From an uncultured Neisseriaceae bacterium (lineage in GTDB: Bacteria; Pseudomonadota; Gammaproteobacteria; Burkholderiales; Neisseriaceae), in the NCBI GenBank assembly GCA_946481965.1, contig CAMLPN010000004.1, forward strand, positions 1 through 64,000: a stretch of DNA of 64,000 nt, read 5' to 3'. Numbering within the stretch: the stretch's first letter is position 1; the number at the start of each line of letters is the position of its first letter. Under the pieces are notes generated by a model. The model was not told the DNA's origin, made no database searches, and saw nothing but the letters and a program-made list of their open reading frames with translations. Below, in pieces: positions 52,301 through 62,748 of this stretch. Both the position numbers and the translations under genes were made by a program.

Positions 52301-52916
52301 TGGTAGTGCAAGCCGTCTATTCTGTCACTGTTACAATTTATCTGAACTGATAAATCAAAGCCTGCTGTAAGCAGGCCAATATCGGTGATATTGTACACGG
52401 AATTTATCTGTTAGCGTTTACCTTCGCAGCTTGAGATTAAGTATTACCAATCAGCATTAATGCAAATCATAGTGTGAAACCTTAGAATAAATCGTGGCTA
52501 CGGTTGCTATTGCCGATGATATTACTAGGAACGAAAACAAAAATATTTTCGATATAGCAGCTTCTAATTCAGCAAAATCTAATGGAATAATGGATAAAAC
52601 GAATGCAGATCAGTTATTTAGAAGAAGAATAACATATATTGTGACAAGAATTAAAATGTCATTAAAACAGCAAATGTAATTGCAGGTATTAAGAAAATCG
52701 ATTTTGTGATTTCTCTTATTTGTTCTGAATTTTTTAAGAAGATACCAATTTAATACTTGTATTCGCCATGTCTGGTTAAATCGTTCCAGATAGCTGTTTG
52801 GATAGAGAATTTGATTGCTGATATACCTTGCTCTTATTAATCTATTTTTTAAGCATATAGAAAAACCGCCAGACATGATTTGCCAGCGGTCAGTTAATAA
52901 ATGATGGACGTTTAAT

Positions 52917-54614
52917 TTACGCCCAGTATTTCTTCTTAGAGGTTTTACCAATACCCGGATTAAAGCTATTGGTCGGATCAAGCTGTCGATAGAATTGTTT
53001 TAATGCCGGTTTAGCATGATATAAATGACCAACATTGTGTTCAGCAGGATACTGCGCTCCGCGCTGATCCAGTAATACCAGCATTTCATCTTCGACCTTA
53101 TTGCAATCGGTTCCTTTTTTAGCAATGTAGTCCTGATGGAAAACATGGCAGAAAAAATGGCCATAATACATTTTATGGATAAAGTGCTGATTGATGCTTT
53201 CGGGCAAAGTTTCAAACCAGTTACTGTCATTACGGCGCAATGCAACATCCAAAGCAACGATGTTTTCTACTTTATCGCTATGAACATTACGAAAGGTTGT
53301 GGCGGCACCAGCTGCAGCAAAACGATGCAGCATGGCAGCCTCTGCTTCTATTTCGTTACAACGGAAATAATTACCTTGTTTATTCTGAAAATATTCTTTT
53401 AAATAAGTATCTGCTTCGACAATACCATCATCGGCCATTTTTAAAATTAAATGATGTTCGTAACGGTCGCGATAATCACGAATTGACTGAGGAAGATGCT
53501 GTGGTAATAATTTACACACGAACACGGCAAAGCGGTCAGAGAAATTTTTGGGAAAAAAAGAAATTTTAGCAGTGGTTCGGTCGATAAAGTTTTTAAAGGC
53601 AAATAAACGTGGTATGGCATCAGTACCAAATTTCTGGATAGCCATAAAGATGTCTTTGCCATACACCGCCGCAATATCAAAAGCTTCGCGATGCATGTAT
53701 TCGCCAGATACGGGCAAATTGGTAAACCGGCTTAATATGTGCCGACGAATATCGTCCAATTCGTGTGTATCATTAGTGCCGATATAAAATACAGCGGTAT
53801 TTTTCTCCAGTGGAAATGTATCCAGACGTACGGCAAACACCATTAATCGTCCGGCACTACCTGAGGCTTCGTAATGACGCGCTGGATCTGCGTTAAAGCG
53901 TGCTGGTGTATCTGCATCAATTTCACGCACATGATTGCGATAGTTATGGTCATGTCCCAAACCAGTATCATGTTTTATATCGCTATCGGTATAAGTGCCA
54001 TTTTGCAGATTCCGTAGAATTATTTCCGGTTTATCACCCAGTTCAATACCCAGATGATTGATCAGGTGTAGTTGACCTTGTCCATCTAACTGGGCGTACA
54101 CTGCCATTTGCGTATAGGCCGGGCCTCGTTGAATCAGCGCTCCACCGGAATTATTACAAACGCCTCCCATCACAGAGGCACCGATACACGATGAACCAAT
54201 AACGGAATGTGGGCCGCGATTATATTTTTTCAGTTCTTTTTCCAGTCGGAATAAAGTGCTGCCTGGTAAGCATATTACCTGCTCACCATTAGCAATAACC
54301 TGAATACCATCCAAACGGCGCGTGCTGACAATAACAATTGGTCGATCATAATCATTGCCATCTGGCGTGGAACCGCCGGTTAAGCCGGTATTAGCCGACT
54401 GCGTAATCACAATGACATCCGCAGCGACACAAGCTTTTAAGACCTGCCACTGTTCCAAAAGGGTACCCGGTAGTACAACAGCCAGAGCATCACCCACACC
54501 AAATCGTATTCCCTGCCGATAAGGCAGGGTGTGCGCTGGATCAGTCAAGGTATGCTGTTGACCAACTATATTCTTAAGTTGCTGTACCAGTGCTGAATGG
54601 TTAGGTGTATCCAT
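52917..54614 (-). CDS. dld: Quinone-dependent D-lactate dehydrogenase
   Basis: 565 aa; FAD-binding TQSANTGLTGGSTPDGNDYDRPIVIVSTRRLDGI, membrane-binding C-terminal Dld domain. Confidence 0.93.
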   Translation of the reverse strand: MDTPNHSALVQQLKNIVGQQHTLTDPAHTLPYRQGIRFGVGDALAVVLPGTLLEQWQVLKACVAADVIVITQSANTGLTGGSTPDGNDYDRPIVIVSTRRLDGIQVIANGEQVICLPGSTLFRLEKELKKYNRGPHSVIGSSCIGASVMGGVCNNSGGALIQRGPAYTQMAVYAQLDGQGQLHLINHLGIELGDKPEIILRNLQNGTYTDSDIKHDTGLGHDHNYRNHVREIDADTPARFNADPARHYEASGSAGRLMVFAVRLDTFPLEKNTAVFYIGTNDTHELDDIRRHILSRFTNLPVSGEYMHREAFDIAAVYGKDIFMAIQKFGTDAIPRLFAFKNFIDRTTAKISFFPKNFSDRFAVFVCKLLPQHLPQSIRDYRDRYEHHLILKMADDGIVEADTYLKEYFQNKQGNYFRCNEIEAEAAMLHRFAAAGAATTFRNVHSDKVENIVALDVALRRNDSNWFETLPESINQHFIHKMYYGHFFCHVFHQDYIAKKGTDCNKVEDEMLVLLDQRGAQYPAEHNVGHLYHAKPALKQFYRQLDPTNSFNPGIGKTSKKKYWA

Positions 54615-54715
54615 CTTGATTCCTCTTCTTCATATAATAATGTTATTTAGATAACAATGTTATTCTAGAACGATTATATGCTAACGAAAAGTTTTTTATC
54701 TATAGGTAGTTACAA

Positions 54716-56557
54716 TCAGCTTTCTGGTAAAAATCCACCGCTCTGACGTTGCCACAGCATGGCATAGACGCCGTTTTTAGCTAAAAGCTCACTATGTGTA
54801 CCTTGCTCAACAATTTGTCCTTTATCCATCACAATTAATCGGTCCATGGCGGCAATAGTAGAGAGTCGATGAGCAATAGCAACTACTGTTTTACCCTGCA
54901 TGAGCTGAGTGAGGTTTTCCTGAATAGCAGCTTCAACTTCCGAATCAAGAGCACTAGTGGCCTCATCCAACAATAATATCGGCGCATCTTTCAGTATGAC
55001 CCGGGCAATGGCTATACGTTGTCGCTGACCGCCAGACAATTTCACGCCACGCTCCCCAACGTGTGCATCATAGCCATGTCGTCCTTTAGCATCACTCAGT
55101 GCTGGAATAAAATCTGCGGCAGCCGCTTTTTCTGCAGCTGCATACATCTGATCGTCATTAGCATCCGGCCGACCATAGACAATATTGTCGCGAACTGAAC
55201 GATGTAATAAAGATGTGTCCTGAGTCACTAAACCTAATGCAGCACGCAGGCTATCCTGAGTAACATCACGAATATCCTGTCCGTCAATCAGTATGCGCCC
55301 ACCCTGCACATCATAAAAACGCAGCAACAAATTGGTTAATGTGGTTTTACCTGCGCCACTGCGGCCGACTAAGCCTACTTTTTCACCTGCACGAATATGC
55401 AGATTAAAATCGGTTAATAATGGTTTATCGGTACTATAAGCAAAATTTACATGCTCAAAATCAATCGCGCCATGATCTACTTTTAACGGCAAGGCATTAG
55501 GTTTATCAGAAATAGTTTGTGGACGAGATAAAATATTCATCCCATCTTCAACAGTACCTATATTTTCAAATAAACGAGCACTTTCCCACATTACCCATCT
55601 TGATAATCCATTAATACGTGAAGCCATAGCGGTGGCAGTTGCGATCGCCCCAACACCAACCTCCCCGTGTATCCACAACCAGATACCCAGACCAGCAGAA
55701 CCGACTACTAATAATGTGTTAATAGCAGTACTCAGGCTATCCAGTGAAGTAGCCAGACGCATTTGCGCATGCACAGTAACCAGAAACTCCTGCATAGATG
55801 CTTTAGCATAGGCGGCTTCACGGGCACTATGGGAAAATAATTTGACGGTAGAAATATTGGTGTAAGCATCAGTAATGCGTCCGGTCATCAGGCTACGTGC
55901 ATCAGCCTGTTTTTGTGCCGTACGGGATAATTTTGGGATCAGAAATTTCAACACTAATACAAATAACACAATCCACATGATAAATGGCAGCAATAACCAG
56001 CTATCCATACCGGCCAGTATGATGCCACTGGTGACAAAATATACCAATACATACACCAGCATATTGGCTACCGACATCACCGTATCACGCACAGCCAGAG
56101 CAGTCTGCATTACTTTAGCAGACACCCGGCCAGCAAATTCGTCCTGATAAAAGCCCATGCTTTGTCCGAGCATCAAACGGTGAAAATTCCAGCGTAACCG
56201 CATTGGAAAGGCACCCTGTAAAGTTTGAAACTGGACATTAGAAGACAGAAAAGACCAAACAATACTGAATATCAGTACTGCCGCCATTAACATAAGTTCA
56301 TGACCTTTATCAGGCCACAACTGAGATGGTGGGTACGCGCCAAGCCAATCAATTACTGTACCAAGAAACCGAAATAGCAGCGCCTCCAAAATACCTGTGC
56401 CAATAGTCATAATGATCATTAGCAATAACCAGCCTCTTACTCCGTCAAGGCAACTCCACACAAAAGGTAACACACCTTTTTTAGGCGGTTGCGGTAAGGC
56501 ATCCGGATAGGGATTTATACGGTTTTCAAACCAAGAAAAGAATCGATTAAATAACAT
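54716..56557 (-). CDS. ABC exporter, fused permease/ATPase
   Basis: 613 aa; Walker A GRSGAGKTT, signature LSGGQRQRIAIARV, Walker B ILLLDEATSALD. Confidence 0.92.
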   Translation of the reverse strand: MLFNRFFSWFENRINPYPDALPQPPKKGVLPFVWSCLDGVRGWLLLMIIMTIGTGILEALLFRFLGTVIDWLGAYPPSQLWPDKGHELMLMAAVLIFSIVWSFLSSNVQFQTLQGAFPMRLRWNFHRLMLGQSMGFYQDEFAGRVSAKVMQTALAVRDTVMSVANMLVYVLVYFVTSGIILAGMDSWLLLPFIMWIVLFVLVLKFLIPKLSRTAQKQADARSLMTGRITDAYTNISTVKLFSHSAREAAYAKASMQEFLVTVHAQMRLATSLDSLSTAINTLLVVGSAGLGIWLWIHGEVGVGAIATATAMASRINGLSRWVMWESARLFENIGTVEDGMNILSRPQTISDKPNALPLKVDHGAIDFEHVNFAYSTDKPLLTDFNLHIRAGEKVGLVGRSGAGKTTLTNLLLRFYDVQGGRILIDGQDIRDVTQDSLRAALGLVTQDTSLLHRSVRDNIVYGRPDANDDQMYAAAEKAAAADFIPALSDAKGRHGYDAHVGERGVKLSGGQRQRIAIARVILKDAPILLLDEATSALDSEVEAAIQENLTQLMQGKTVVAIAHRLSTIAAMDRLIVMDKGQIVEQGTHSELLAKNGVYAMLWQRQSGGFLPES

Positions 56558-56696
56558 ACGTCTGAACTTTCTGGTTGGTCAAGCATGGGTATAGACATAA
56601 AATATGTCTGACACAAGAATATGATAAAAGGAATCATTATACAACTTCTGCTATGTAAAACAGATGATGAGGTGAAATGTGATAAAATAAAGGTTG

Positions 56697-57061
56697 GTAC
56701 ATCAGTAAACCAGACAGTCGCTGTGCACTTTGTGTGCATGGAGGAAAGTCCGGGCTCCACAGAGCAGAATGCCGGCTAACGGCCGGGCGTCGTGAGGCGA
56801 CGGAAAGTGGAACAGAAAGCATAACCGCCGATGGCTGTGGGAAACCACAGCACAGGTAAGGGTGAAATGGTGCGGTAAGAGCGCACCGTGCCGTTGGTAA
56901 CAACGTGTAGCAGGCCAAACCCCATTTGGAGCAAGACCAAACAGAATACGATGACGCTGCTCGCTGAGTATTCGGGTAGGTCGCTTGAGCGCTACAGTAA
57001 TGTAGTGCCCAGATGAATGACTGTCCAAGACAGAACCCGGCTTATCGGTTGCCTGATGTAC
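56697..57061 (+). ncRNA. rnpB: RNase P RNA (type A)
   Basis: GGAGGAAAGTCCGGGCTCC, AGGGTGAAATGGTGCGGTAAGAGCGCACCG, AGATGAATGACTGTCC...CAGAACCCGGCTTATCG; P1 ends gtacatcag/ctgatgtac pair. Confidence 0.96.
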
Positions 57062-57420
57062 CCCTAATCAATGCGTACAATGTTTGCTGGAAGATATATT
57101 ATTTATCTGATTAATGTCAGTATTGGTTTGCCAGTAAATATAATTTATCATGAGTTTTTCTTATTTTTGGCGGATAAATTCATCAATATCAAGCAAATAT
57201 TTTTGCTCGACTGTCGCCACATCACCGGATAGATGACCATTTCGATCTGCGCATCAACATTATTGTGGAAGATGTAAATTCTGTACAGCCGCGATCATAG
57301 CCTCGTTAATTTAGGTATTTTTTTGCATTAATGTTTGATCAATAAAAATAAAACAATAAACTGTGCAAGAGAATGATTTTATTTTTCTTTGATAATTTCT
57401 ATGGTATTTAATAGCACAAT

Positions 57421-57612
57421 ATGAGCTACTTTAATTATCATGCAAAAGCTAAGCAACTCATCAAGGATGGGTTCTTGATTAAGTATGAATTTGTCGATAA
57501 CTGGAACGGCATTAAACCAGCATTAGTATTATATTTTGCCAATACTAGACCAATGCCAATCAGGGAATATAGATGGGAAGAGTATTTGCCTTTACTGGCA
57601 GAGGACATTTAA
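57421..57612 (+). CDS. Small conserved-looking hypothetical protein
   Basis: 63 aa; coherent composition (FNYHAKAKQLIKDGFLIKYEF...RPMPIREYRWEEYLPLL). Confidence 0.55.
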   Translation: MSYFNYHAKAKQLIKDGFLIKYEFVDNWNGIKPALVLYFANTRPMPIREYRWEEYLPLLAEDI

Positions 57613-57765
57613 ATCATCAGGTATGATCCATCTTAGCCCATTACCAGCAATACATGATATTCTTGGCTGAATTGGGTACTTTTAAATCCATTAAATTTCA
57701 TACTGATAACTAAACCGTTTGTTGTTCAAAAAAACCCAGATTTATAAATATAACCAGCTAGATTT

Positions 57766-57809
57766 AAGTCAGTATTGAAAAGCAAATTTAATCTAGCTTC
57801 AATACTGAC
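57766..57809. repeat. 13-bp perfect inverted repeat downstream of substrate-binding protein gene
   Basis: AGTCAGTATTGAA ... TTCAATACTGACT. Confidence 0.8.
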
Positions 57810-57854
57810 TACAACAAGCTAAATAAATTACAAATGAATAACCATTATTCTGGA

Positions 57855-58676
57855 TTACTTGGGTGAATAATCAGCACCAAAATATTGCTGACTGATTTTA
57901 GCAAGCTTACCATTTTGGATAATTTTCTTTATCCCCTGATTAATGTTTTGCGTCAGTTCTGCTCCCTGATTGCCTTTACTAACTAATAAATAACTATAGG
58001 GCGAACCAATACGGGCATTATCTTCCTTGCTCAGTTCAATTACTTTCAGTTTTAGGTTGTATTGCTTAATAAACAATTCAAGCATAGCTCGATCAATCAG
58101 CTGAAAATCGTATTTACCATTAGCCACATTTTGTAATACCGGTAACAGATCAGCTTCGCTGTACTGAATTTTTACTGGATTGTCCTGATTAGCCTGATTA
58201 AAATTTTCTAAAGCAGTAGTATAGTTTAGCCCAGGTGGTGTTTCGGTGGATTTACCCTTTAAATCCTGAAAACCTTTTATAGTTTGATCATCCGCTCTGA
58301 CGGCAATGACATATTGATTAAGAAATATCGGATCGGTATAAAAATATTTTTCTTTACGTTGCTCATTCATGGCAAAATTATTGGCACCGACCTGATAGCG
58401 ATCTGAATCTAGACCGGCTAATACCGAGGAAAATTCAGTAATTTCAAAGCTGATACTGTACTGAGGTAACTCGGCAAAAATGGCTTTAGCTACATCAATA
58501 TCATAACCACTTAATTCTCCATTTTTATTGACTGTGACGAATGGACTGGGTGAGCCGGATGTAGCTATGACAATATGTTTTTTTCCGCCATTGTCTGCTT
58601 GTGGCTGTGATTTATCACACCCGGTCACTAGCAGAATACCAGCCAGCAAAAGTGTATAAAACCGTTTTATGTTCAT
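57855..58676 (-). CDS. Amino-acid (cystine-type) ABC transporter substrate-binding lipoprotein
   Basis: 273 aa; lipobox LLVTGCDKS; SBP_bac_3 pattern GELSGYDIDVAKAIF. Confidence 0.88.
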   Translation of the reverse strand: MNIKRFYTLLLAGILLVTGCDKSQPQADNGGKKHIVIATSGSPSPFVTVNKNGELSGYDIDVAKAIFAELPQYSISFEITEFSSVLAGLDSDRYQVGANNFAMNEQRKEKYFYTDPIFLNQYVIAVRADDQTIKGFQDLKGKSTETPPGLNYTTALENFNQANQDNPVKIQYSEADLLPVLQNVANGKYDFQLIDRAMLELFIKQYNLKLKVIELSKEDNARIGSPYSYLLVSKGNQGAELTQNINQGIKKIIQNGKLAKISQQYFGADYSPK

Positions 58677-58725
58677 TTCTTTCTCCTTACTATTTTAAAT
58701 ATAACCTAATTGCTTGTCTGAATTA

Positions 58726-59154
58726 CTACACAAATCCCATTTCTCTCATGGCCTCAAGGTGATCATCGCCATAACGCACCAACCCTGTTTTCATCAGACT
58801 AAACCCCAGTCGCTGGTAAAATTTCACCGTTTGCGGGTGAGTATAGAGAATAATATTGCAGTGACTAAGCTGCTCAACCAATTTATCGATAATCAGACGA
58901 CCAAATTGTTGACCGTGTAAATGTTCGGCCACTGCTACATTGTAGATCGCCGCCTGACAAATACCATCAGATAACGCCCGTCCTACACCAACCACCTGCT
59001 TATTTTGCAAAAGAAATACCACCGCATAGCTTCTGCTAAAAACCAGTTGCTGGGTTGATGCGTCTAAATCACTTAAATCATAAAACTGTAATAATTCTGC
59101 TACTTGTTGCCAGTTGATATGCTGACAATTTTGCTGGATGATAATTTCCATCAC
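58726..59154 (-). CDS. GNAT family N-acetyltransferase
   Basis: 142 aa; VAVAEHLHGQQFGRLIIDKLVEQL, YQRLGFSLMKTGL. Confidence 0.85.
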   Translation of the reverse strand: MMEIIIQQNCQHINWQQVAELLQFYDLSDLDASTQQLVFSRSYAVVFLLQNKQVVGVGRALSDGICQAAIYNVAVAEHLHGQQFGRLIIDKLVEQLSHCNIILYTHPQTVKFYQRLGFSLMKTGLVRYGDDHLEAMREMGFV

Positions 59155-59170
59155 TTACTCCCGCCAGTTT

Positions 59171-59929
59171 TTATATCTGGTAATCTACTGCTGACAAACC
59201 ATGGTAACGAGCTAAAAATGCTTTTGTGCGCTGATGTCTGGGCTGAGCAAATACTTGTTCTGGCGTATCATCTTCAATAATCTGTCCTTGATCCAGAAAC
59301 AGCACCCGTGTTGCAATCTCATGCACAAAACTCATTTCATGTGATACCAAAATCATGGTATTGCCAGCCTGCGCTGCCTGTCTGATCGTTGCCAACACTT
59401 CGCCTACTAACTCTGGATCTAAAGCAGAAGTGGGTTCATCCAGTAACAATACTTTCGGATCCATAGCCAAAGCTCTGGCTATGGCAACCCGTTGTTGCTG
59501 TCCACCTGAAAGCTGTTTAGGATAATGAGCTAGCCGATCCTCCAACCCGACCTGTCGCAACTTCTCTAAAGCAATCGTTTCAGCAGCTGCTTTAGTGTAT
59601 TTTTTCACCACAATTAAGCCTTCCATGACATTTTCCAGAGCAGTTTTTTGCTGAAACAGATTAAATTGCTGAAATACCATGGCTGACTGTTGGCGAAACT
59701 GCACCAGTTCTTTTTTCTTGATTTGGCCGGCATCGATCTGCATACCATTAATACTGATTTGTCCCTGCTGAGGCTGTTCCAGTAAATTTAAGCAACGCAG
59801 CAAAGTCGATTTACCTGCACCGGAAGCACCGATAATGGCAACAATCTCATGCTGTTTAACTGAGAAGTTCAACTGCTTGAGCACCGGGTGACCATGATAG
59901 GCAAGACTAAGATCACGAATATGAATCAT
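59171..59929 (-). CDS. Amino-acid ABC transporter ATP-binding protein
   Basis: 252 aa; GASGAGKSTLLRC, LSGGQQQRVAIARAL, LLLDEPTSALDPELV. Confidence 0.93.
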   Translation of the reverse strand: MIHIRDLSLAYHGHPVLKQLNFSVKQHEIVAIIGASGAGKSTLLRCLNLLEQPQQGQISINGMQIDAGQIKKKELVQFRQQSAMVFQQFNLFQQKTALENVMEGLIVVKKYTKAAAETIALEKLRQVGLEDRLAHYPKQLSGGQQQRVAIARALAMDPKVLLLDEPTSALDPELVGEVLATIRQAAQAGNTMILVSHEMSFVHEIATRVLFLDQGQIIEDDTPEQVFAQPRHQRTKAFLARYHGLSAVDYQI

Positions 59930-60666
59930 AGAAGTTTACCTCGGCGATAACTGGGCATATTCGGACTGGTTGGAATCGCTATTTTCCTTTCCCAGAATTT
60001 GACACATAGTTCAATGATGACGGTAAGCAACCAATAAATTAATGCCAGAGAAATATAAGCTTCGAAATAACGATAATTATTGCCAGCCAGTATTTTTCCT
60101 CGGGCAGTCATTTCAACTACCGAACAAACAAATGCCAGTGAAGTACCTTTAAGCAAGCTGATCAGGGTATTACCTAAGTTAGGTAAAGCCACCACAAAAG
60201 CTTCTGGCAGAATAATGCGCCGTAAAATCTGCATATAAGTCATGCCCAGCGACTGTGCCGCTTCTATCTGTCCTTTACTGACTGACTGCAAAGCAGCACG
60301 TAAAGTTTCGGAGTTATAAGCCGCCTCATTAAGCGAAAAAGCCACCAAAACAAATAACATTGAAGGCACAGAATTAATATTAAAATCGGTGTGACAGAAA
60401 TAATTTACATACCGAAGTAACACCGGCACACCGTAATAACTCAAATACAGTTGCACCAGCAATGGCGTACCTCTGACAAAAGAGACAAACAAAGCTGTTA
60501 ACTGTGCTAATACCGGTATGCGGTTGATTTTAATCAGTGCCAGTCCCAGCCCCAGAATCACCCCAAACAACATGGCCAGCACCGTAATGAATAACGTTAC
60601 CGGTAAATACGCCAACAAAGCAGGGATTTGGGTAAAAATTAACTTCACATCAATGATATTAGGCAT
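59926..60666 (-). CDS. Amino-acid ABC transporter permease
   Basis: 246 aa; HisM-type topology, EAAxxLG-like loop EAAQSLGMTYMQILRRIILPEA. Confidence 0.92.
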   Translation of the reverse strand: MPNIIDVKLIFTQIPALLAYLPVTLFITVLAMLFGVILGLGLALIKINRIPVLAQLTALFVSFVRGTPLLVQLYLSYYGVPVLLRYVNYFCHTDFNINSVPSMLFVLVAFSLNEAAYNSETLRAALQSVSKGQIEAAQSLGMTYMQILRRIILPEAFVVALPNLGNTLISLLKGTSLAFVCSVVEMTARGKILAGNNYRYFEAYISLALIYWLLTVIIELCVKFWERKIAIPTSPNMPSYRRGKLL

Positions 60667-60691
60667 TTTGACAATCCTGCACTAATAGTCA

Positions 60692-61657
60692 TTACGCTGG
60701 AAACTGCTTGTCGCGGTTGTGCGGTGTCTGCCAGATACTGACATCCGGACCTAAGGGCAGAATATCGTAAGGATTGTTACCATGACTGCCTAACCAATAG
60801 CCCTTCTTAATACTTTGAAAATCGGTGCTGTCACCAAATGCTGGAATTTGATACAACTCCCGAGCATATGCCCATAAATTGGGAAAATCAGTTAAACGAT
60901 TCCGATTTGTTTTAAACACCGCATAATAGGCAACATCAAAGCGTGCCAGGGTGACATACAAGCGAATATCTGCATCAGTAATTTGATTGCCAAACAGATA
61001 GCGCGAATGACTTAAATGTTGCTCCAGCTTGTCTAAACGATTAAATACCAACTGATAAGCATCTTCATAAGCCTGTTGCGACTGCGCAAAACCAGCTTTG
61101 TACACACCATTATTCAGTTCATCAAACAAAATCTGATTGAATTGCTTAATGTCTTTGCGTAGATCTATTGGGAATAAATCCGGTGCCTGCGGTTTATGAA
61201 ATGGTTTAAACGCGGTTTCCCAATAATAGGTAAGATTAAAATAATCATTATTCACTACCTTACCCAGCTTTACATCCACCACGGCCGGTACAGTTGCTCG
61301 CCCGCTGTAATCAGGATCAGATCTGGCATAGATTTCCGGCAAATAACGGATTCCCAATACCGGATCGACACCCCCTGCATCAAGTGAAAACTCCCAACCA
61401 TTAATAGTACGTACCGGACTGGCCTGACCAATACTGATAACATTTTCCAGCCCCAGCAGCCTGATCGCAATCACCGAGCGATGTGCCCATGGACATACTG
61501 CCGACCATAATAAACGATAGCGCCCGGCCTCAACCGGTAACATCCCTACTTCATTACCAAATGGCGTAGTGAAGTGATTATGCTGACGATTAAATTTACC
61601 GTCTTCCCCAATTTCTTTCGCATCTTCTGAAGTTACAATTTTGCCTATAGACATCAC
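60692..61657 (-). CDS. Glutathionyl-hydroquinone reductase (YqjG/ECM4-like GST)
   Basis: 321 aa; CPWAHRSVIAIRLLGLE catalytic Cys motif, GST C-terminal domain. Confidence 0.92.
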   Translation of the reverse strand: MMSIGKIVTSEDAKEIGEDGKFNRQHNHFTTPFGNEVGMLPVEAGRYRLLWSAVCPWAHRSVIAIRLLGLENVISIGQASPVRTINGWEFSLDAGGVDPVLGIRYLPEIYARSDPDYSGRATVPAVVDVKLGKVVNNDYFNLTYYWETAFKPFHKPQAPDLFPIDLRKDIKQFNQILFDELNNGVYKAGFAQSQQAYEDAYQLVFNRLDKLEQHLSHSRYLFGNQITDADIRLYVTLARFDVAYYAVFKTNRNRLTDFPNLWAYARELYQIPAFGDSTDFQSIKKGYWLGSHGNNPYDILPLGPDVSIWQTPHNRDKQFPA

Positions 61658-61956
61658 ATCATTCCTGTTTATTATTTATCTTAATTACTAAACTGCCTAA
61701 AACTGAATTCAATCTAACATTATTTAAATCTTTAACTAAATACAAAAAAGACATATTTATATAATTACTGCTTATATATATATTTATTGTTCAATGTTTT
61801 AGCGATGAAAAGACAGTACAAGCAAAGCAGTGCCTGCAATAAACATATGGCTTATTGCATAATGATGACTTAGTTATCGCGATTTATGCACACTGCGAAA
61901 TACTGATAAATAAATACAGTAGTAATTGAAAATATATTCAGTAGCTAGCAACGTTA

Positions 61957-62340
61957 CTAAGCTGAAATTTTCAGCATTGATGAATTTAATCGAGCAAGCC
62001 TGAAACTCAGTTGAGTTTCCTGTGGATCAGGCAAAATCATCTGCCAAAAAATATTAAAAGCATAATTTGCGAAATCATCATCGGATTGAATAATACGATA
62101 AGCTAAAGTGACTGGATCGGTAGCTAATTTCAATATCTTCCGCATTATGAGCAAATCTTCTCAGTCCAGATATATTCCTTAGCAGACAAACTGGTAGTTG
62201 CAAAATCAGCAATCAAGTCATCCATAGATGAGCAAAGCAGTAATCTTGTTAGCACTTTACACCGATCGTATTGTGGTCTGATGGTATCTTGTGGCAATTT
62301 AACTCTGCATAAAACGCGGTAACTAGGATTGATAAAACTC
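61957..62340 (-). pseudogene. Probable frameshifted gene remnant of unknown family
   Basis: Two adjacent coherent minus-strand segments in different frames: NPSYRVLCRVKLPQDTIRPQYDRCKVLTRLLLCSSMDDLIADFATTSLSAKEYIWTEKICS and RKILKLATDPVTLAYRIIQSDDDFANYAFNIFWQMILPDPQETQLSFRLARLNSSML. Confidence 0.4.
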
Positions 62341-62748
62341 AGACTGAAATATAGTTTTTATCTTATCGTTAAACAAAAAACAGAAATGTCTACTGGTTGA
62401 CATAATCATACGGTCATAATCATCCTCTAAGTTCTTTAAACCGCCCGCAATTTGGTTACCTTTCGAAGCGTAGTTGTCGTTGAAACCGCAAAATATTGCT
62501 TACCATGAGCCGGTTTAATTAATCATTTTATTTCTTGCTATAACCTGTTATTCACATTCTGTCAAAATGCCACATCCATGAACCGTTGCAGAGCAAGGCT
62601 TTTGAAGACAAAAGCATAATTTGCATAATTCAGTAAATAAATTATTTTATTTTACACAGTAATTTATCTGTGCAGAGCTTTTCATTCTTTACATTTTGAC
62701 CTGTTTTATGTCAGGCTTAGCTATTCTGAAATTTGCTATATCCTAATC

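Noticed and set aside
56637-57028. Minus-strand ORFs across 56637-57028
   Set aside because: They overlap the clearly recognisable RNase P RNA and have no supporting protein features.
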